A stretch of 64,000 nucleotides of DNA from Flavobacterium enshiense (GCF_022836875.1 NZ_CP090376.1:1674001-1738000); one strand, 5' to 3'. Shown: positions 1-8,741, counted from the stretch's first letter. The notes: generated by a model from the sequence alone, not told the origin. Numbers and translations are program-made.

Positions 1-1098
1 TTGGCCTTGAAAAATTCAAGAGATAAAGATGCAGACCCCAATGCAGCAGTGGCCCAAGCAGCACATGATGTAATCGCCTATTTCTTTGGTAAATTAAACC
101 CGCCTGCTATGGTTACCCCACAGCCGGTACAGGATTATATCAATAACCTACTCAGCCAATCTTTAAATTCCATTGCGGACGGTGAAGCAAAAACAAAGGG
201 CATTGCATTGGGCGCAGCGGCAGCACAAGCTATTATTCAAAACCGAAGCAATGATGGCATAGCCAATGTAATGTTTCCCGTAACTGAAGGAACTCAGCCG
301 GGTCAATATCGTTTTTATTTCCCGTTTACCGTTCCTCCATTTCCGCTTCCTCCACCATTCCAGGGTTTTTATGATTCTCCGGGCTGGGGCGACATCAGCA
401 CTTTTGGCCTTCAGAACAGCACACAGTTTTCTGTACCTGCACCTTACAGTGTAAACAGTGGTAATTACACTGCCGATTATAATGAAGTAAAAAGATTGGG
501 TTGTGCAAACTGCACGGGTATAAACGGACGTACATCCGACCAGGAAGATATTGCCCGGTTCTGGGTGGAAAGTTCCCCTTACGGATGGAATAAAATTGCA
601 AGAACGATCATTGCTCAAAAAAATATGAATGCTTGGAAAGTGGCAAGAGTACTGGCTTTATTACAAATGACAGAAGCCGATGCGTATACTGCCTGCCTGA
701 AAGCAAAAATGATTCACTTTTTCTGGAGGCCGGTAACCGCTATAAACCTTGGAGACAATGATGGCAATCCAAACACAGTTGGTGATCCCGATTGGCAGGT
801 ACTGGTGTTTCCCACACCGCCGGTTGCCGATCATCCATCGGCACATGCAACCGCCGGCGGCGGCGCTGCAGAATTATTGAAACAGGTTTTTGGGAAGGAT
901 GATTTTAGTTTTGCAGCTCAAAGCACTACGCTGCCCAATAAAACCCGAAATTTCGGCAGCTTATCACAGGCAGCAAGAGAAAATTCTTTATCGAGGATTT
1001 ATGTGGGTTATCATTTCCGAAAAGCTTGCATGGATGGTGAAGTTTTAGGCAAAAGCATTGGCAAGTGGATTGCGACCCATTCATTGGCAGAAAATTAA
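1..1098 (+). CDS. Vanadium-dependent haloperoxidase / PAP2-superfamily protein (5' partial)
   Basis: The reading frame is open from the first base, so the gene is cut by the window edge and the TTG at base 1 is probably not its real start. The three pocket motifs of vanadium haloperoxidases are present in order: K236-x6-R243-P, H278-P-S-A-H282 (usual form PSGH) and S331-R332-x5-H338. In this family they bind vanadate and supply the catalytic histidine for halide oxidation. The same pocket serves phosphate chemistry in PAP2 phosphatases, so the actual substrate is open. Its G+C-richer codons (for example around 850-870) differ from the genes to the right and could mean horizontal transfer; that is inference. 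A hairpin terminator follows at 1235. Confidence 0.85.
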   Translation: MALKNSRDKDADPNAAVAQAAHDVIAYFFGKLNPPAMVTPQPVQDYINNLLSQSLNSIADGEAKTKGIALGAAAAQAIIQNRSNDGIANVMFPVTEGTQPGQYRFYFPFTVPPFPLPPPFQGFYDSPGWGDISTFGLQNSTQFSVPAPYSVNSGNYTADYNEVKRLGCANCTGINGRTSDQEDIARFWVESSPYGWNKIARTIIAQKNMNAWKVARVLALLQMTEADAYTACLKAKMIHFFWRPVTAINLGDNDGNPNTVGDPDWQVLVFPTPPVADHPSAHATAGGGAAELLKQVFGKDDFSFAAQSTTLPNKTRNFGSLSQAARENSLSRIYVGYHFRKACMDGEVLGKSIGKWIATHSLAEN

Positions 1099-1234
1099 AT
1101 TCAACATCATCAATCCTGGAGAAAAAAGTTTCCCCCATAGCTCGGATTTACTTCGTCAGTTCGGCTAAAGCCTCGGGTGCACTCGAGCGTAGCGGCAGCC
1201 ATAGGAGTCCGTGCCCAAAAAGAGAGAAAACAAT

Positions 1235-1266
1235 AAATCCTAACTGTAAAAAGTTAGGATTTTCTT
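1235..1266 (+). terminator. Rho-independent terminator after the haloperoxidase gene
   Basis: A perfect 10-bp stem, AAATCCTAAC (1235-1244) with GTTAGGATTT (1253-1262), encloses an 8-nt loop and runs into a T-rich tail. It lies about 140 bases after the haloperoxidase stop codon. Confidence 0.65.
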
Positions 1267-1470
1267 TATCGGGTAATCTCCACTTGCATAAGAATCTTGC
1301 TCGTACTGACAAAGTAAATCCACCAAAACCGAATAAAAACAAAAAAAGCGTTTATAAAATATAAACCATTTTGAAAACCGCAACAAATCATTTTAGAAAT
1401 TGAATTTGAGTAGAATGGAGAACAGGTAAGGTTAGCTCTAGAGATATTTATGAATAATATCGAAATAGTT

Positions 1471-1478
1471 TACCTTTG
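1471..1478 (+). promoter_or_regulatory. Bacteroidetes-type promoter -7 box (TACCTTTG) for the radical SAM gene
   Basis: TACCTTTG matches the Bacteroidetes sigma-70 box TAnnTTTG exactly. It ends 17 bases before the TTG start at 1496, leaving only about ten bases of leader. I see no clear TTG -33 element. Confidence 0.55.
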
Positions 1479-1495
1479 CAAAAAAAAATAATCCC

Positions 1496-3685
1496 TTGAA
1501 TAGCATTCTCTTAATCACGCCACCCTTTACCCAGCTGAATACGCCGTATCCGGCAACGGCTTATTTAAAAGGTTTTCTCAATACCAAAGGCATCCCGTCG
1601 TTTCAGATGGACTTGGGTATCGAGGTGATTCTGGAGTTGTTTTCAAAAGGAGGGCTGACAGGTGTTTTCAATTACGCTGAAACCAATAAAAATAATTTCT
1701 CCGATAACTCGAAGCGCATTTTCAATCTGCAGCACGAGTACATCAAAACCATCGATTCGGTTATTGTTTTTCTGCAGGGACAAAATCCAACGCTAGCCCG
1801 ACAAATCTGTTTGGACGGTTTTCTACCCGAAGCATCGCGTTTCAGTCAGCTCGACGATATGGATTGGGCGTTCGGAACCATGGGAATGCAGGACAAAGCG
1901 AAACACTTGGCGACATTATACCTCGAGGATTTATCCGATTTCATAGTGGAATGCGTCGATGAAAACTTCGGATTCAGCCGCTATGCAGAGCGTCTGGGAA
2001 GAAGTGCCAATTCATTTGACGAATTATACGATTATTTACAAACCGAGCCGACTTATATAGACAAAATCACTTTAAAGATTATTGCCGAAAGAATCACACA
2101 GGTTCAGCCGAAACTGATTTGTTTTTCAGTCCCTTTCCCAGGAAATCTGTACAGTGGTTTTCGTTGTGCTAAACACATCAAAGAAAATTTTCCGGAGATT
2201 AAAGTGGCCATGGGAGGCGGTTTCCCAAATACCGAATTGCGTGAACTGAAAGATATTCGTGTCTTCGAATTCTTTGATTTCATTACTTTGGATGACGGCG
2301 AACTTCCTGTAGAACTTTTATACAACACGATTTGTAATTCCCAACATACCGAGTTCAAAAGAACCTTTACATTGGAGGATAATCAGGTGGTGTATAAAAG
2401 CAACACGCTTCGTCATGACTACAAACATACGGATGTAGGCACACCCGATTACACAGATTTGCTTTTGGATAAATACATTTCCGTAATCGAAATCGCCAAT
2501 CCGATGCACAGCTTGTGGAGCGACGGACGATGGAACAAACTCACCATGGCACACGGATGCTATTGGGGTAAGTGCACCTTCTGCGATATTTCGCTCGATT
2601 ACATCAAAATATACGAACCCATCGCCGCCAAAACGCTGGTGGACCGAATGGAGGAGCTCATCGAACAAACCAAACACAACGGATTCCATTTTGTGGATGA
2701 AGCAGCTCCACCGGCTTTAATGCGTGAAGTGGCACTGGAAATTCTCCGAAGAAATCTTACCGTAACCTGGTGGACGAACATCCGTTTCGAAAAAAGCTTT
2801 ACATCTGATTTATGTGTACTACTGAAAGCTTCCGGATGCATTGCTGTTTCGGGTGGATTGGAAGTTGCCTCCGACCGACTTTTAGCGCTTATTAAGAAAG
2901 GTGTAACGGTAGAACAGGTGGCACAGGTGACGCGAAATTTCACCGAAGCCGGGATCATGGTTCATGCTTATCTGATGTATGGATATCCGACGCAAACGGT
3001 TCAGGAAACAGTGGACAGCCTGGAAATGGTGCGTCAGTTGTTTGAAGTTGGTGTATTGCAGTCCGGTTTCTGGCATCAATTTGCCATGACGGCACATAGT
3101 CCCGTAGGAATGTTCCCGGAGGAATTCGGAGTAGTACCGGATATAAACGACATTACCTTTGCCAACAACGACATTCAGTTTCAGGATAAAACCGGAATCG
3201 ACCACGATAAGTTCAGTTTCGGACTGAAAAAATCGCTGTTCAATTACATGCACGGCATCTGTTTCGATTATCCGCTGCAGGATTGGTTCGATTTCAAGAT
3301 TCCGAGAACAACTATAAAACCGGATTTTATCGTTGATTGTCTTGAAAAGGAAACCAACTTCAATATCAAACCGAATGCTAAAATGGTCTGGATAGGAGGG
3401 AAGCCTATAGTAAACACATTTACGAAAAGCAAAAAAGGAAATTCGTGGGAAATGATGAAAATGACATTCCACGACAAGCGCGAAGTGTCTGAAATCACCA
3501 TTGAGAAAGATAAAGGAATCTGGCTGCAGTCATTGATTGAAAAAGCATCGATAACAAATGACAAAAAAATGACTTTTGCCGAAGTCAAATCCGATTTTGA
3601 GGCTTCCGATCTGGAAGATTTTGAAATGTTCTGGTACTCGAAGCCCATAACAAGCCTGCGTTACGTTGCTTGGGCAACGGTTTAA
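1496..3685 (+). CDS. B12-binding-type radical SAM protein of unknown substrate
   Basis: This 729-residue protein begins with a cobalamin-binding-like (Rossmann) domain whose first strand reads ILLITPPF. That strand justifies the TTG start, which also lies just after a TAnnTTTG box. The radical SAM core follows with cysteines C355, C360 and C363 in the motif HGCYWGKCTFC (spacing C-x4-C-x2-C), the slightly wider spacing seen in several B12-dependent members. Later segments such as SGGLEVASDRLL and YLMYGYPTQT fit the SAM barrel. Such enzymes perform methylations or rearrangements; the substrate cannot be inferred. It stands alone with its own promoter, between a haloperoxidase-like gene and a convergent DUF808 gene. 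No cobalamin riboswitch was recognised upstream. Confidence 0.85.
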   Translation: MNSILLITPPFTQLNTPYPATAYLKGFLNTKGIPSFQMDLGIEVILELFSKGGLTGVFNYAETNKNNFSDNSKRIFNLQHEYIKTIDSVIVFLQGQNPTLARQICLDGFLPEASRFSQLDDMDWAFGTMGMQDKAKHLATLYLEDLSDFIVECVDENFGFSRYAERLGRSANSFDELYDYLQTEPTYIDKITLKIIAERITQVQPKLICFSVPFPGNLYSGFRCAKHIKENFPEIKVAMGGGFPNTELRELKDIRVFEFFDFITLDDGELPVELLYNTICNSQHTEFKRTFTLEDNQVVYKSNTLRHDYKHTDVGTPDYTDLLLDKYISVIEIANPMHSLWSDGRWNKLTMAHGCYWGKCTFCDISLDYIKIYEPIAAKTLVDRMEELIEQTKHNGFHFVDEAAPPALMREVALEILRRNLTVTWWTNIRFEKSFTSDLCVLLKASGCIAVSGGLEVASDRLLALIKKGVTVEQVAQVTRNFTEAGIMVHAYLMYGYPTQTVQETVDSLEMVRQLFEVGVLQSGFWHQFAMTAHSPVGMFPEEFGVVPDINDITFANNDIQFQDKTGIDHDKFSFGLKKSLFNYMHGICFDYPLQDWFDFKIPRTTIKPDFIVDCLEKETNFNIKPNAKMVWIGGKPIVNTFTKSKKGNSWEMMKMTFHDKREVSEITIEKDKGIWLQSLIEKASITNDKKMTFAEVKSDFEASDLEDFEMFWYSKPITSLRYVAWATV

Positions 3686-3702
3686 TTTTTTACTTAAAAG
3701 AA

Positions 3703-3726
3703 AAAATGCCCCTTTAAGAGCATTTT
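3703..3726. terminator. Short bidirectional terminator between convergent genes
   Basis: AAAATGC (3703-3709) pairs with GCATTTT (3720-3726) around a 10-nt loop. Flanking A and T residues could serve both the radical SAM gene and the convergent DUF808 gene. The 7-bp stem is weak. Confidence 0.4.
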
Positions 3727-3747
3727 CATAGTAGATATTTGCGAACC

Positions 3748-4620
3748 TTAATTAGGTTTTACAAGCGATATTGTTTTTTTGCCGATAGTCATAACTATGG
3801 TAGCAGCAATACCTGCTAAAAGGCCGATAGCCGCATCTTTTACGATAGATGGAAGTTGCGGGAACAAATGGTGTAGTTCCTCAATATTATGCACAAAAAT
3901 ACCTCCCGCCACCAAAATAAGAGCCAGGGTACCAATTACAGCAAGCGCTTTTATAACAATTGGCAATGCCTTTACTAATAAATTACCTAAGACAGCCAAA
4001 AAGCCTTTGTCGTTAGTGCGCCTGATTAAGCTGAACCCTGCATCATCCATACGCACAATAAGAGCCACGATTCCGTATACACCTACCGTAGCCAGAAACC
4101 CTACAACAAACACAGTTAAAATTTGTGAAATCAAAGGCTTGTCTAGCACGCTGCCCAAAGCAATGATAACAATCTCTACAGAAAGAATAAAGTCGGTAGT
4201 TATTGCCGATTTTACCTTAGCTTTTTCTTCAGCAGCGGCATCCTCTTCATTAGCCTCTTCAATTACTTCATGTCCCGTTTTTGATCGGTGGAAGAAATAC
4301 TCAATGATTTTCTCTACACCTTCATAAGCCAGATATAATCCACCTAAAATCAAAGCCCACTTTATAGCAATTGGAAAAAAGTAATTTAATAATAAAGCAA
4401 TCGGAATTATAATAAGCTTATTGATGAACGAGCCTTTAGTAATTGCCCAAAGCACCGGCAATTCACGAGATGATAAAAATCCGGTTGCCTTCTCGGCATT
4501 TACTGCCAGATCATCACCAAGAATACCCGCTGTTTTTTGTGTTGCTACTTTACTCGTTACTGCGATGTCGTCCATCAAAGCTGCGATATCATCCAGAACC
4601 GCAAAAAATCCTCCTGCCAT
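3748..4620 (-). CDS. DUF808 (YedI-like) inner-membrane protein
   Basis: The N-terminus MAGGFFAVLDDIAALMDD, followed by KTAGILGDDLAVNAE and ELPVLWAITKGSFINK, is the hallmark of the DUF808/YedI family of multi-pass inner-membrane proteins. The 290-residue length is close to the usual size for the family. Several hydrophobic segments are visible (about residues 70-105, 145-185 and 210-285), separated by a charged Glu/Ala-rich loop near residue 120-135. Its molecular function is unknown. It is monocistronic, with a TATTTTTG promoter box on the minus strand at 4641-4648 and a gene converging from the left. Confidence 0.85.
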   Translation of the reverse strand: MAGGFFAVLDDIAALMDDIAVTSKVATQKTAGILGDDLAVNAEKATGFLSSRELPVLWAITKGSFINKLIIIPIALLLNYFFPIAIKWALILGGLYLAYEGVEKIIEYFFHRSKTGHEVIEEANEEDAAAEEKAKVKSAITTDFILSVEIVIIALGSVLDKPLISQILTVFVVGFLATVGVYGIVALIVRMDDAGFSLIRRTNDKGFLAVLGNLLVKALPIVIKALAVIGTLALILVAGGIFVHNIEELHHLFPQLPSIVKDAAIGLLAGIAATIVMTIGKKTISLVKPN

Positions 4621-4640
4621 AATTGTTTTGGTTTGAGCCG

Positions 4641-4648
4641 CAAAAATA
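4641..4648 (-). promoter_or_regulatory. -7 box (TATTTTTG) for the DUF808 gene
   Basis: An exact TAnnTTTG match on the minus strand ends about 20 bases before the ATG at 4620. No convincing TTG -33 element at standard spacing was seen. Confidence 0.5.
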
Positions 4649-4819
4649 GAACCTTTTCAAAGGATTTGAAAACACACTTTTGGTTTTTGTCTTAATCAGT
4701 CCATTTTTTGCTGACAATTTAATCCGCAAAGAGAATAAAACCATAGTCATAATGATTAGATATAGTGCATGAAAGAACTATAAGAATCTGCTAAATCCGA
4801 ATTCAAAAACAATAGCAAT

Positions 4820-4843
4820 AATCCCCAATTCACATCGGGGATT
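4820..4843 (-). terminator. Possible terminator downstream of the YfbU-like gene
   Basis: AATCCCC (4820-4826) pairs with GGGGATT (4837-4843). On the minus strand the stem is followed by a broken T-rich sequence, so termination is plausible but weak. Confidence 0.35.
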
Positions 4844-4885
4844 TCCTTTGGGTAAAATTAACCGAGTGATGTATGAAAAAAAAAT

Positions 4886-5428
4886 TTACGCATTCATGGT
4901 AACTATTTTTTTAGACGAACTTAAAAGTTCAATCATGCATTTCAAATCTTCCTTGTTTAAATCATATTGATCATTGTCAAGAAGATAATACTGATATTCC
5001 AGCATTTTTCTGTATTTCGACATGGGGAAACTACTGTGGGAATTCAAATACATCCCTTTGTATTCCTTCCATAAGTTCATTCTGTCCACCAAAAAAGTCA
5101 TGTAATGATAATGAGGGTCATTATTGGCATCAAATCCTTCAAATTTTAATTTCTCTAAATCCAGTAATCCTTTTTCTTCTTCCGACAGTAAATGAACGGC
5201 ATCATTAATTCTTCGGAACATTTGCAAGATCTGGCTTGTTTCTTCGCAAATGGCCATCGGAATCTCTTCTGTGGCAACATCGAAAACTTCGAAATACTGT
5301 TCGGTATAGCCATTTTCCAGAATCTCGATTTTGGTTTCGTAATTGTTGTTGTCTCCTATTATTGACAGAATTTTAAATTGGTTGACTAAAATTTGTCTTT
5401 CAGCTACGGTTAAGGTTTCCGGTATCAT
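4886..5428 (-). CDS. yfbU: YfbU family protein
   Basis: This 180-residue cytoplasmic protein resembles Escherichia coli YfbU (UPF0304). Matching segments are ERQILVNQFKIL near the N-terminus, EGFDANNDPHYHYMTFLV in the middle and SKYRKMLEYQYYL near the end. It has no signal peptide or membrane segment. The function of the family is not established. The gene is flanked by possible terminators on both sides and appears monocistronic. The assignment rests on conserved segments recalled from the family, so a profile search would be worthwhile. Confidence 0.7.
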   Translation of the reverse strand: MIPETLTVAERQILVNQFKILSIIGDNNNYETKIEILENGYTEQYFEVFDVATEEIPMAICEETSQILQMFRRINDAVHLLSEEEKGLLDLEKLKFEGFDANNDPHYHYMTFLVDRMNLWKEYKGMYLNSHSSFPMSKYRKMLEYQYYLLDNDQYDLNKEDLKCMIELLSSSKKIVTMNA

Positions 5429-5537
5429 AATTTGAGTGTTTAGTAGTTTTATGCAATACTAGAAACTAGCTGAAAGAATCCGTTGCGGTTTTTCCTCAGT
5501 TAATGTTAAAATGAGTCGGAGTAGTGGGAGTTGAAAT

Positions 5538-5573
5538 AAAAAAATCCCCAACAAACAGAGTTGATGGGGATTT
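5538..5573 (-). terminator. Rho-independent terminator of rimO
   Basis: AAATCCCCA (5542-5550) pairs with TGGGGATTT (5565-5573). Read on the minus strand, the stem is followed directly by a run of seven T, just past the rimO stop codon at 5595. Confidence 0.75.
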
Positions 5574-5594
5574 GGTATATAAATTAAAAGGAAT

Positions 5595-6914
5595 TTATTG
5601 TTGTGCTGGCTCGCCGTAAAGGTCGAACTCTGTAGCATCAGTGATTTTGATGTTTACGAATTCACCTGTTTTTACATAGTGTTGTGTTGCGTCAATCAAA
5701 ACTTCGTTATCTACGTCCGGACTGTCAAATTCGGTTCTTCCCACGAAATGACCTCCTTCTTTTCGGTCGATGATGCATCGGAAAACCTGACCTACTTTCT
5801 CTTGGTTCAAATCCCATGAAATCTGCGATTGAAGTTCCATTATTTCATTGGCACGGGCTTGTTTTACTTCATTTGGAACATCGTCTTCCAACAAATACGC
5901 ATGCGTGTTTTCTTCGTGAGAATAAGCGAAACAACCTAAACGGTCAAACTTCATTTCCTGTACAAAGTCTTTCAGGATGTTGAAATCTTCTTCAGTTTCT
6001 CCCGGATAACCAACGATTAAAGTCGTACGGATTGCCATTCCCGGAACCGCTTCACGGAACTCTTTCAACAATTTCGTGGTTTTTGCCTGAGTCGTACCGC
6101 GACGCATTGATTTCAGGATATTATCTGAAATGTGTTGCAACGGAATATCAATATAATTACAGATTTTCGGTTCGCGCTTCATCAATTCCAATACGTCCAT
6201 CGGGAAACCGGTAGGGAAGGCGTAATGTAAACGAATCCACTCAATACCTTCTACTTTTGCAAGGTTTTCTAATAATTCGGCAAGGTTACGTTTTTTGTAC
6301 AGATCCAAACCGTAATACGTTAAATCCTGAGCAATAAGGATTAATTCTTTTACGCCGTTTTTCGCCAGACCTTCTGCTTCTTTTACCAATTTTTCAATCG
6401 GCTGAGAAACGTGTCCGCCACGCATCAACGGAATCGCACAGAAACTGCACGGACGGTCGCAACCTTCGGCAATTTTTAAATAGGCGTAGTTTTTTGGTGT
6501 CGTCGTTAAACGCTCTCCCAATAATTCGTGCTTATAATCGGCACCCAAAGCTTTCAATAATTGCGGTAATTCAGTAGTACCGAAATATTGGTCCACATTC
6601 GGGATTTCTTTTTCTAAATCGGGTCTGTATCGTTCAGATAAACATCCGGTTACAAAAACTTTGTCAACCAAACCTCTTTCTTTCTTGTCGGCATATTCCA
6701 AAATCATGTTTACCGATTCTGCTTTCGCATTATCAATAAACCCACAAGTATTGATAACGATGATGTTACCTTCTTTTTCCGCAGGTGCCTCGTGCTCAAC
6801 ATCTTTACCGCTGGCTTTTAATTGGCCCATCAGTACTTCGCTGTCATACACGTTTTTTGAACACCCAAGGGTGATTACATTGATTTTGTTTTTCTTTAAT
6901 GACTTGGTTCTCAT
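5595..6914 (-). CDS. rimO: Ribosomal protein S12 methylthiotransferase RimO
   Basis: RimO is a radical SAM enzyme that attaches a methylthio group to an aspartate of ribosomal protein S12. The N-terminal UPF0004 domain shows VITLGCSKNVYDSEVL with C18 and the INTCGFIDNAK segment, which bind the second iron-sulfur cluster. The radical SAM triad is in EGCDRPCSFCAIP (C-x3-C-x2-C, about residues 150-160). The C-terminus carries the TRAM domain (GQVFRCIIDRKEGGHFVGRT). Length, 439 residues, is normal. MRTKSLKKNKINVITLGCSKN is the expected N-terminus. It has its own promoter (6951-6958) and terminator. Confidence 0.96.
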   Translation of the reverse strand: MRTKSLKKNKINVITLGCSKNVYDSEVLMGQLKASGKDVEHEAPAEKEGNIIVINTCGFIDNAKAESVNMILEYADKKERGLVDKVFVTGCLSERYRPDLEKEIPNVDQYFGTTELPQLLKALGADYKHELLGERLTTTPKNYAYLKIAEGCDRPCSFCAIPLMRGGHVSQPIEKLVKEAEGLAKNGVKELILIAQDLTYYGLDLYKKRNLAELLENLAKVEGIEWIRLHYAFPTGFPMDVLELMKREPKICNYIDIPLQHISDNILKSMRRGTTQAKTTKLLKEFREAVPGMAIRTTLIVGYPGETEEDFNILKDFVQEMKFDRLGCFAYSHEENTHAYLLEDDVPNEVKQARANEIMELQSQISWDLNQEKVGQVFRCIIDRKEGGHFVGRTEFDSPDVDNEVLIDATQHYVKTGEFVNIKITDATEFDLYGEPAQQ

Positions 6915-6950
6915 GTAATTATGATGTTTATTTTATTTAAATAAAGTGCG

Positions 6951-6958
6951 CAAAATTA
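6951..6958 (-). promoter_or_regulatory. -7 box (TAATTTTG) for rimO
   Basis: An exact TAnnTTTG match on the minus strand lies about 36 bases upstream of the rimO ATG. No TTG -33 element was seen at standard spacing. Confidence 0.55.
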
Positions 6959-7008
6959 CGCTTTTTATATTTAGGAGCACCATCGTTTGGGAATTTTTTA
7001 AGGGTTTG

Positions 7009-7078
7009 GTCCCGCCATCCGCTATATCTTTTACTTTTTAAAGAAAAAAGTAAAAGGATGCCGCTGCTGTCGGGGCTA
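7009..7078. repeat. Dispersed hairpin repeat, copy 1
   Basis: A TCCCGC-x-ATCCGCT left arm and an AAAGGATgCCGCTGCtgTCGGG right arm flank a perfect 12-bp stem, CTTTTACTTTTT with AAAAAGTAAAAG, separated by a few bases. The same arms with different hairpins recur at 49995-50076 and 61414-61508. Flavobacterial genomes carry many similar intergenic elements, comparable to REP sequences. Confidence 0.65.
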
Positions 7079-7097
7079 AAAACAAAGGTCGGGGAAT

Positions 7098-7122
7098 AAA
7101 AAACCACTCCCGAAAGAGTGGC
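7098..7122 (-). terminator. Rho-independent terminator of the FadL-type gene
   Basis: On the minus strand GCCACTC-loop-GAGTGGT is followed by six T. The stem lies at 7104-7109 and 7116-7121, just after the stop codon at 7148. Confidence 0.75.
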
Positions 7123-7147
7123 TTACGTATTATTATAGGGGCTTTTT

Positions 7148-8674
7148 TTAAAAGCTAAATGTATAGGTCAGGAAGAAGTTGTTGGTTTTTGTTGTAACCG
7201 TGGCTGCATCCGTAAAACTTGATAGCAAATATACCTGCATATCTCTTTGCGAGTAGGCGTAGGCAAAATCAAGTCGGGAGAACCCAAAATCATAACCAAT
7301 CCCTGTGGAGAATCCATGTAGGTCACCAATGGTTTTCTCGTTTTCATACGGACTTTGTTCAAAGCGATATCCTCCTCTCAGGCTGACTTGTTTCATGCGG
7401 TATTCAAATCCAGTTCTAATTTCCGAAGCTTTTCTCAATGAGTTAGACATTAAAGTGTTGACAGAACTGTAAAATATATCGTTTTCCGGTTTATATTTCG
7501 TAGTGGAATAGTCTTTAAGGGTGTAATCAAAACTGATTAACCCTTTTTTGCCAAACAAATAAGTCACACTACCGTTGAATTTTTGAGGAGTATGTAATTT
7601 ATAGCTCGGATAAACATTAACTACTCCAGGGTATGCATAGGCTGCTGATGCTACATTGTTAGGATCACTGTATCTTGATGAAATGTCCTGTGAAAGTTCG
7701 TCTGTAAGATTATACCAGGTAGGTGATTCATATGCAAATCCAACCCTGAATTCTTTGCTTAATTTGGCTATGGCTCCAACGCTTAAAGAAAAACCGCTTC
7801 CATAAGTGTGCATATAATTGTTGAAAACGACACTGTGAAGCGTGTTTCCGGTTAAGTTGTTGGGACCAGAGTTTGATTCATATAAAGAGGAATACTGAAA
7901 ATAATTGTTGAAATGAGAATTCAGATTAATCCCTAAATAAAGTATGTCTTTGTAATCGGTAGCAAAATTAAAACTCAATTTTCCGTTGTATCCCGATGAG
8001 TTAACCATGTTGGTTTGATAATAGGAAGTGTTTCTGGGTACATTTGAGGTATAGGAAGTGTTGTCTGCCGCTGTGGTAACAGGATCAAACATGTAGGCTC
8101 TGTATCCTAACCACGCCTGCTGATCAGGAAAAGGTAAACTTTCATACGGGGCTGTATTTAATACATTTAATTGTATTCCGCCAAGTCCGCCGAATCCGTT
8201 TGCAAAAGAAGTAAAGTATTCACTTATGGAGCGGTTCGGATTTACCCCCTGAGTATAAATGTCATTGTCAAAGTCATTTGTGGTTTCATAGTTGATGGCA
8301 AAAGTGAATCTTTTCCAGTCGCTGTTCGGTTTGGTGTTGTAGAAAACAAAAGCGGCTCCTATTTCGTTGAAATTAAACGTGGTGGTGTTGTCTTTGGCCA
8401 TTCCGCCATAATAATCCGACTTGTTGCTGTTGTTGTATACGCTCATGGTTAACGAAGAAGCATTGCTGTTGAATAACGCTGATCCGGCCGGGTTGACGTT
8501 AATCGCTGACAAATCGCCTCCAACAGCTCCAAAAGCACCGCTCATTCCCCGGAACCGCGCGCTACCCTGAGTGTTGTCTATAGCATAACGTAGTGCCGTC
8601 AAAGGAGTGGGTTCTTGGGCGTTTGCTATTAGTGCTGACAAGAAAAGGGCTGTGTAAAGTAAGTATTTTTTCAT
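7148..8674 (-). CDS. Outer-membrane transport protein, OMPP1/FadL family
   Basis: A 508-residue beta-barrel protein with a cleavable signal peptide (MKKYLLYTALFLSALIANAQ, cleavage probably after ANA). The mature N-terminus carries the family pattern TQGSARFRGMSGAFGAVGGDLSAINVNPAGSALF, which in FadL-like channels forms the plug or hatch. The chain ends in a final Phe (TYTFSF), the usual outer-membrane assembly signal. FadL-type channels move hydrophobic compounds across the outer membrane; the substrate here is unknown. It lies downstream of the Tyr/Gly-rich lipoprotein gene, separated from it by a terminator. Confidence 0.88.
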   Translation of the reverse strand: MKKYLLYTALFLSALIANAQEPTPLTALRYAIDNTQGSARFRGMSGAFGAVGGDLSAINVNPAGSALFNSNASSLTMSVYNNSNKSDYYGGMAKDNTTTFNFNEIGAAFVFYNTKPNSDWKRFTFAINYETTNDFDNDIYTQGVNPNRSISEYFTSFANGFGGLGGIQLNVLNTAPYESLPFPDQQAWLGYRAYMFDPVTTAADNTSYTSNVPRNTSYYQTNMVNSSGYNGKLSFNFATDYKDILYLGINLNSHFNNYFQYSSLYESNSGPNNLTGNTLHSVVFNNYMHTYGSGFSLSVGAIAKLSKEFRVGFAYESPTWYNLTDELSQDISSRYSDPNNVASAAYAYPGVVNVYPSYKLHTPQKFNGSVTYLFGKKGLISFDYTLKDYSTTKYKPENDIFYSSVNTLMSNSLRKASEIRTGFEYRMKQVSLRGGYRFEQSPYENEKTIGDLHGFSTGIGYDFGFSRLDFAYAYSQRDMQVYLLSSFTDAATVTTKTNNFFLTYTFSF

Positions 8675-8696
8675 GACAAATCTGGTTTAAATAGAA

Positions 8697-8730
8697 ATAA
8701 AAACCTAAGCCCAATTGAATGAGCTTAGGT
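8697..8730 (-). terminator. Rho-independent terminator of the Tyr/Gly-rich lipoprotein gene
   Basis: ACCTAAGC (8703-8710) pairs with GCTTAGGT (8723-8730). On the minus strand the stem is followed by TTTTTATTT. Confidence 0.7.
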
Positions 8731-8741
8731 GATTTGAAAAT

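Larger units (their letters stand above)
1099..1495. other. Intergenic spacer with unexplained G+C-rich stretch
   Basis: No convincing gene was found here. The stretch at about 1131-1222 is noticeably richer in G and C than the spacers elsewhere and does not code in any good frame. It is followed by a terminator hairpin (1235-1266), an A-rich tract and the promoter of the radical SAM gene (1471-1478). The G+C-rich part could be a decayed gene or dispersed repeat arriving with the haloperoxidase gene; I cannot identify it. Confidence 0.4.

Noticed and set aside
163..618. A 151-codon frame antisense to the haloperoxidase gene
   Set aside because: The sense frame holds all three family motifs; the antisense product has no recognisable domain.
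1099..1495. Cobalamin riboswitch upstream of the B12-type radical SAM gene
   Set aside because: The promoter box leaves a leader of only about ten bases, and no B12-box-like sequence was seen.
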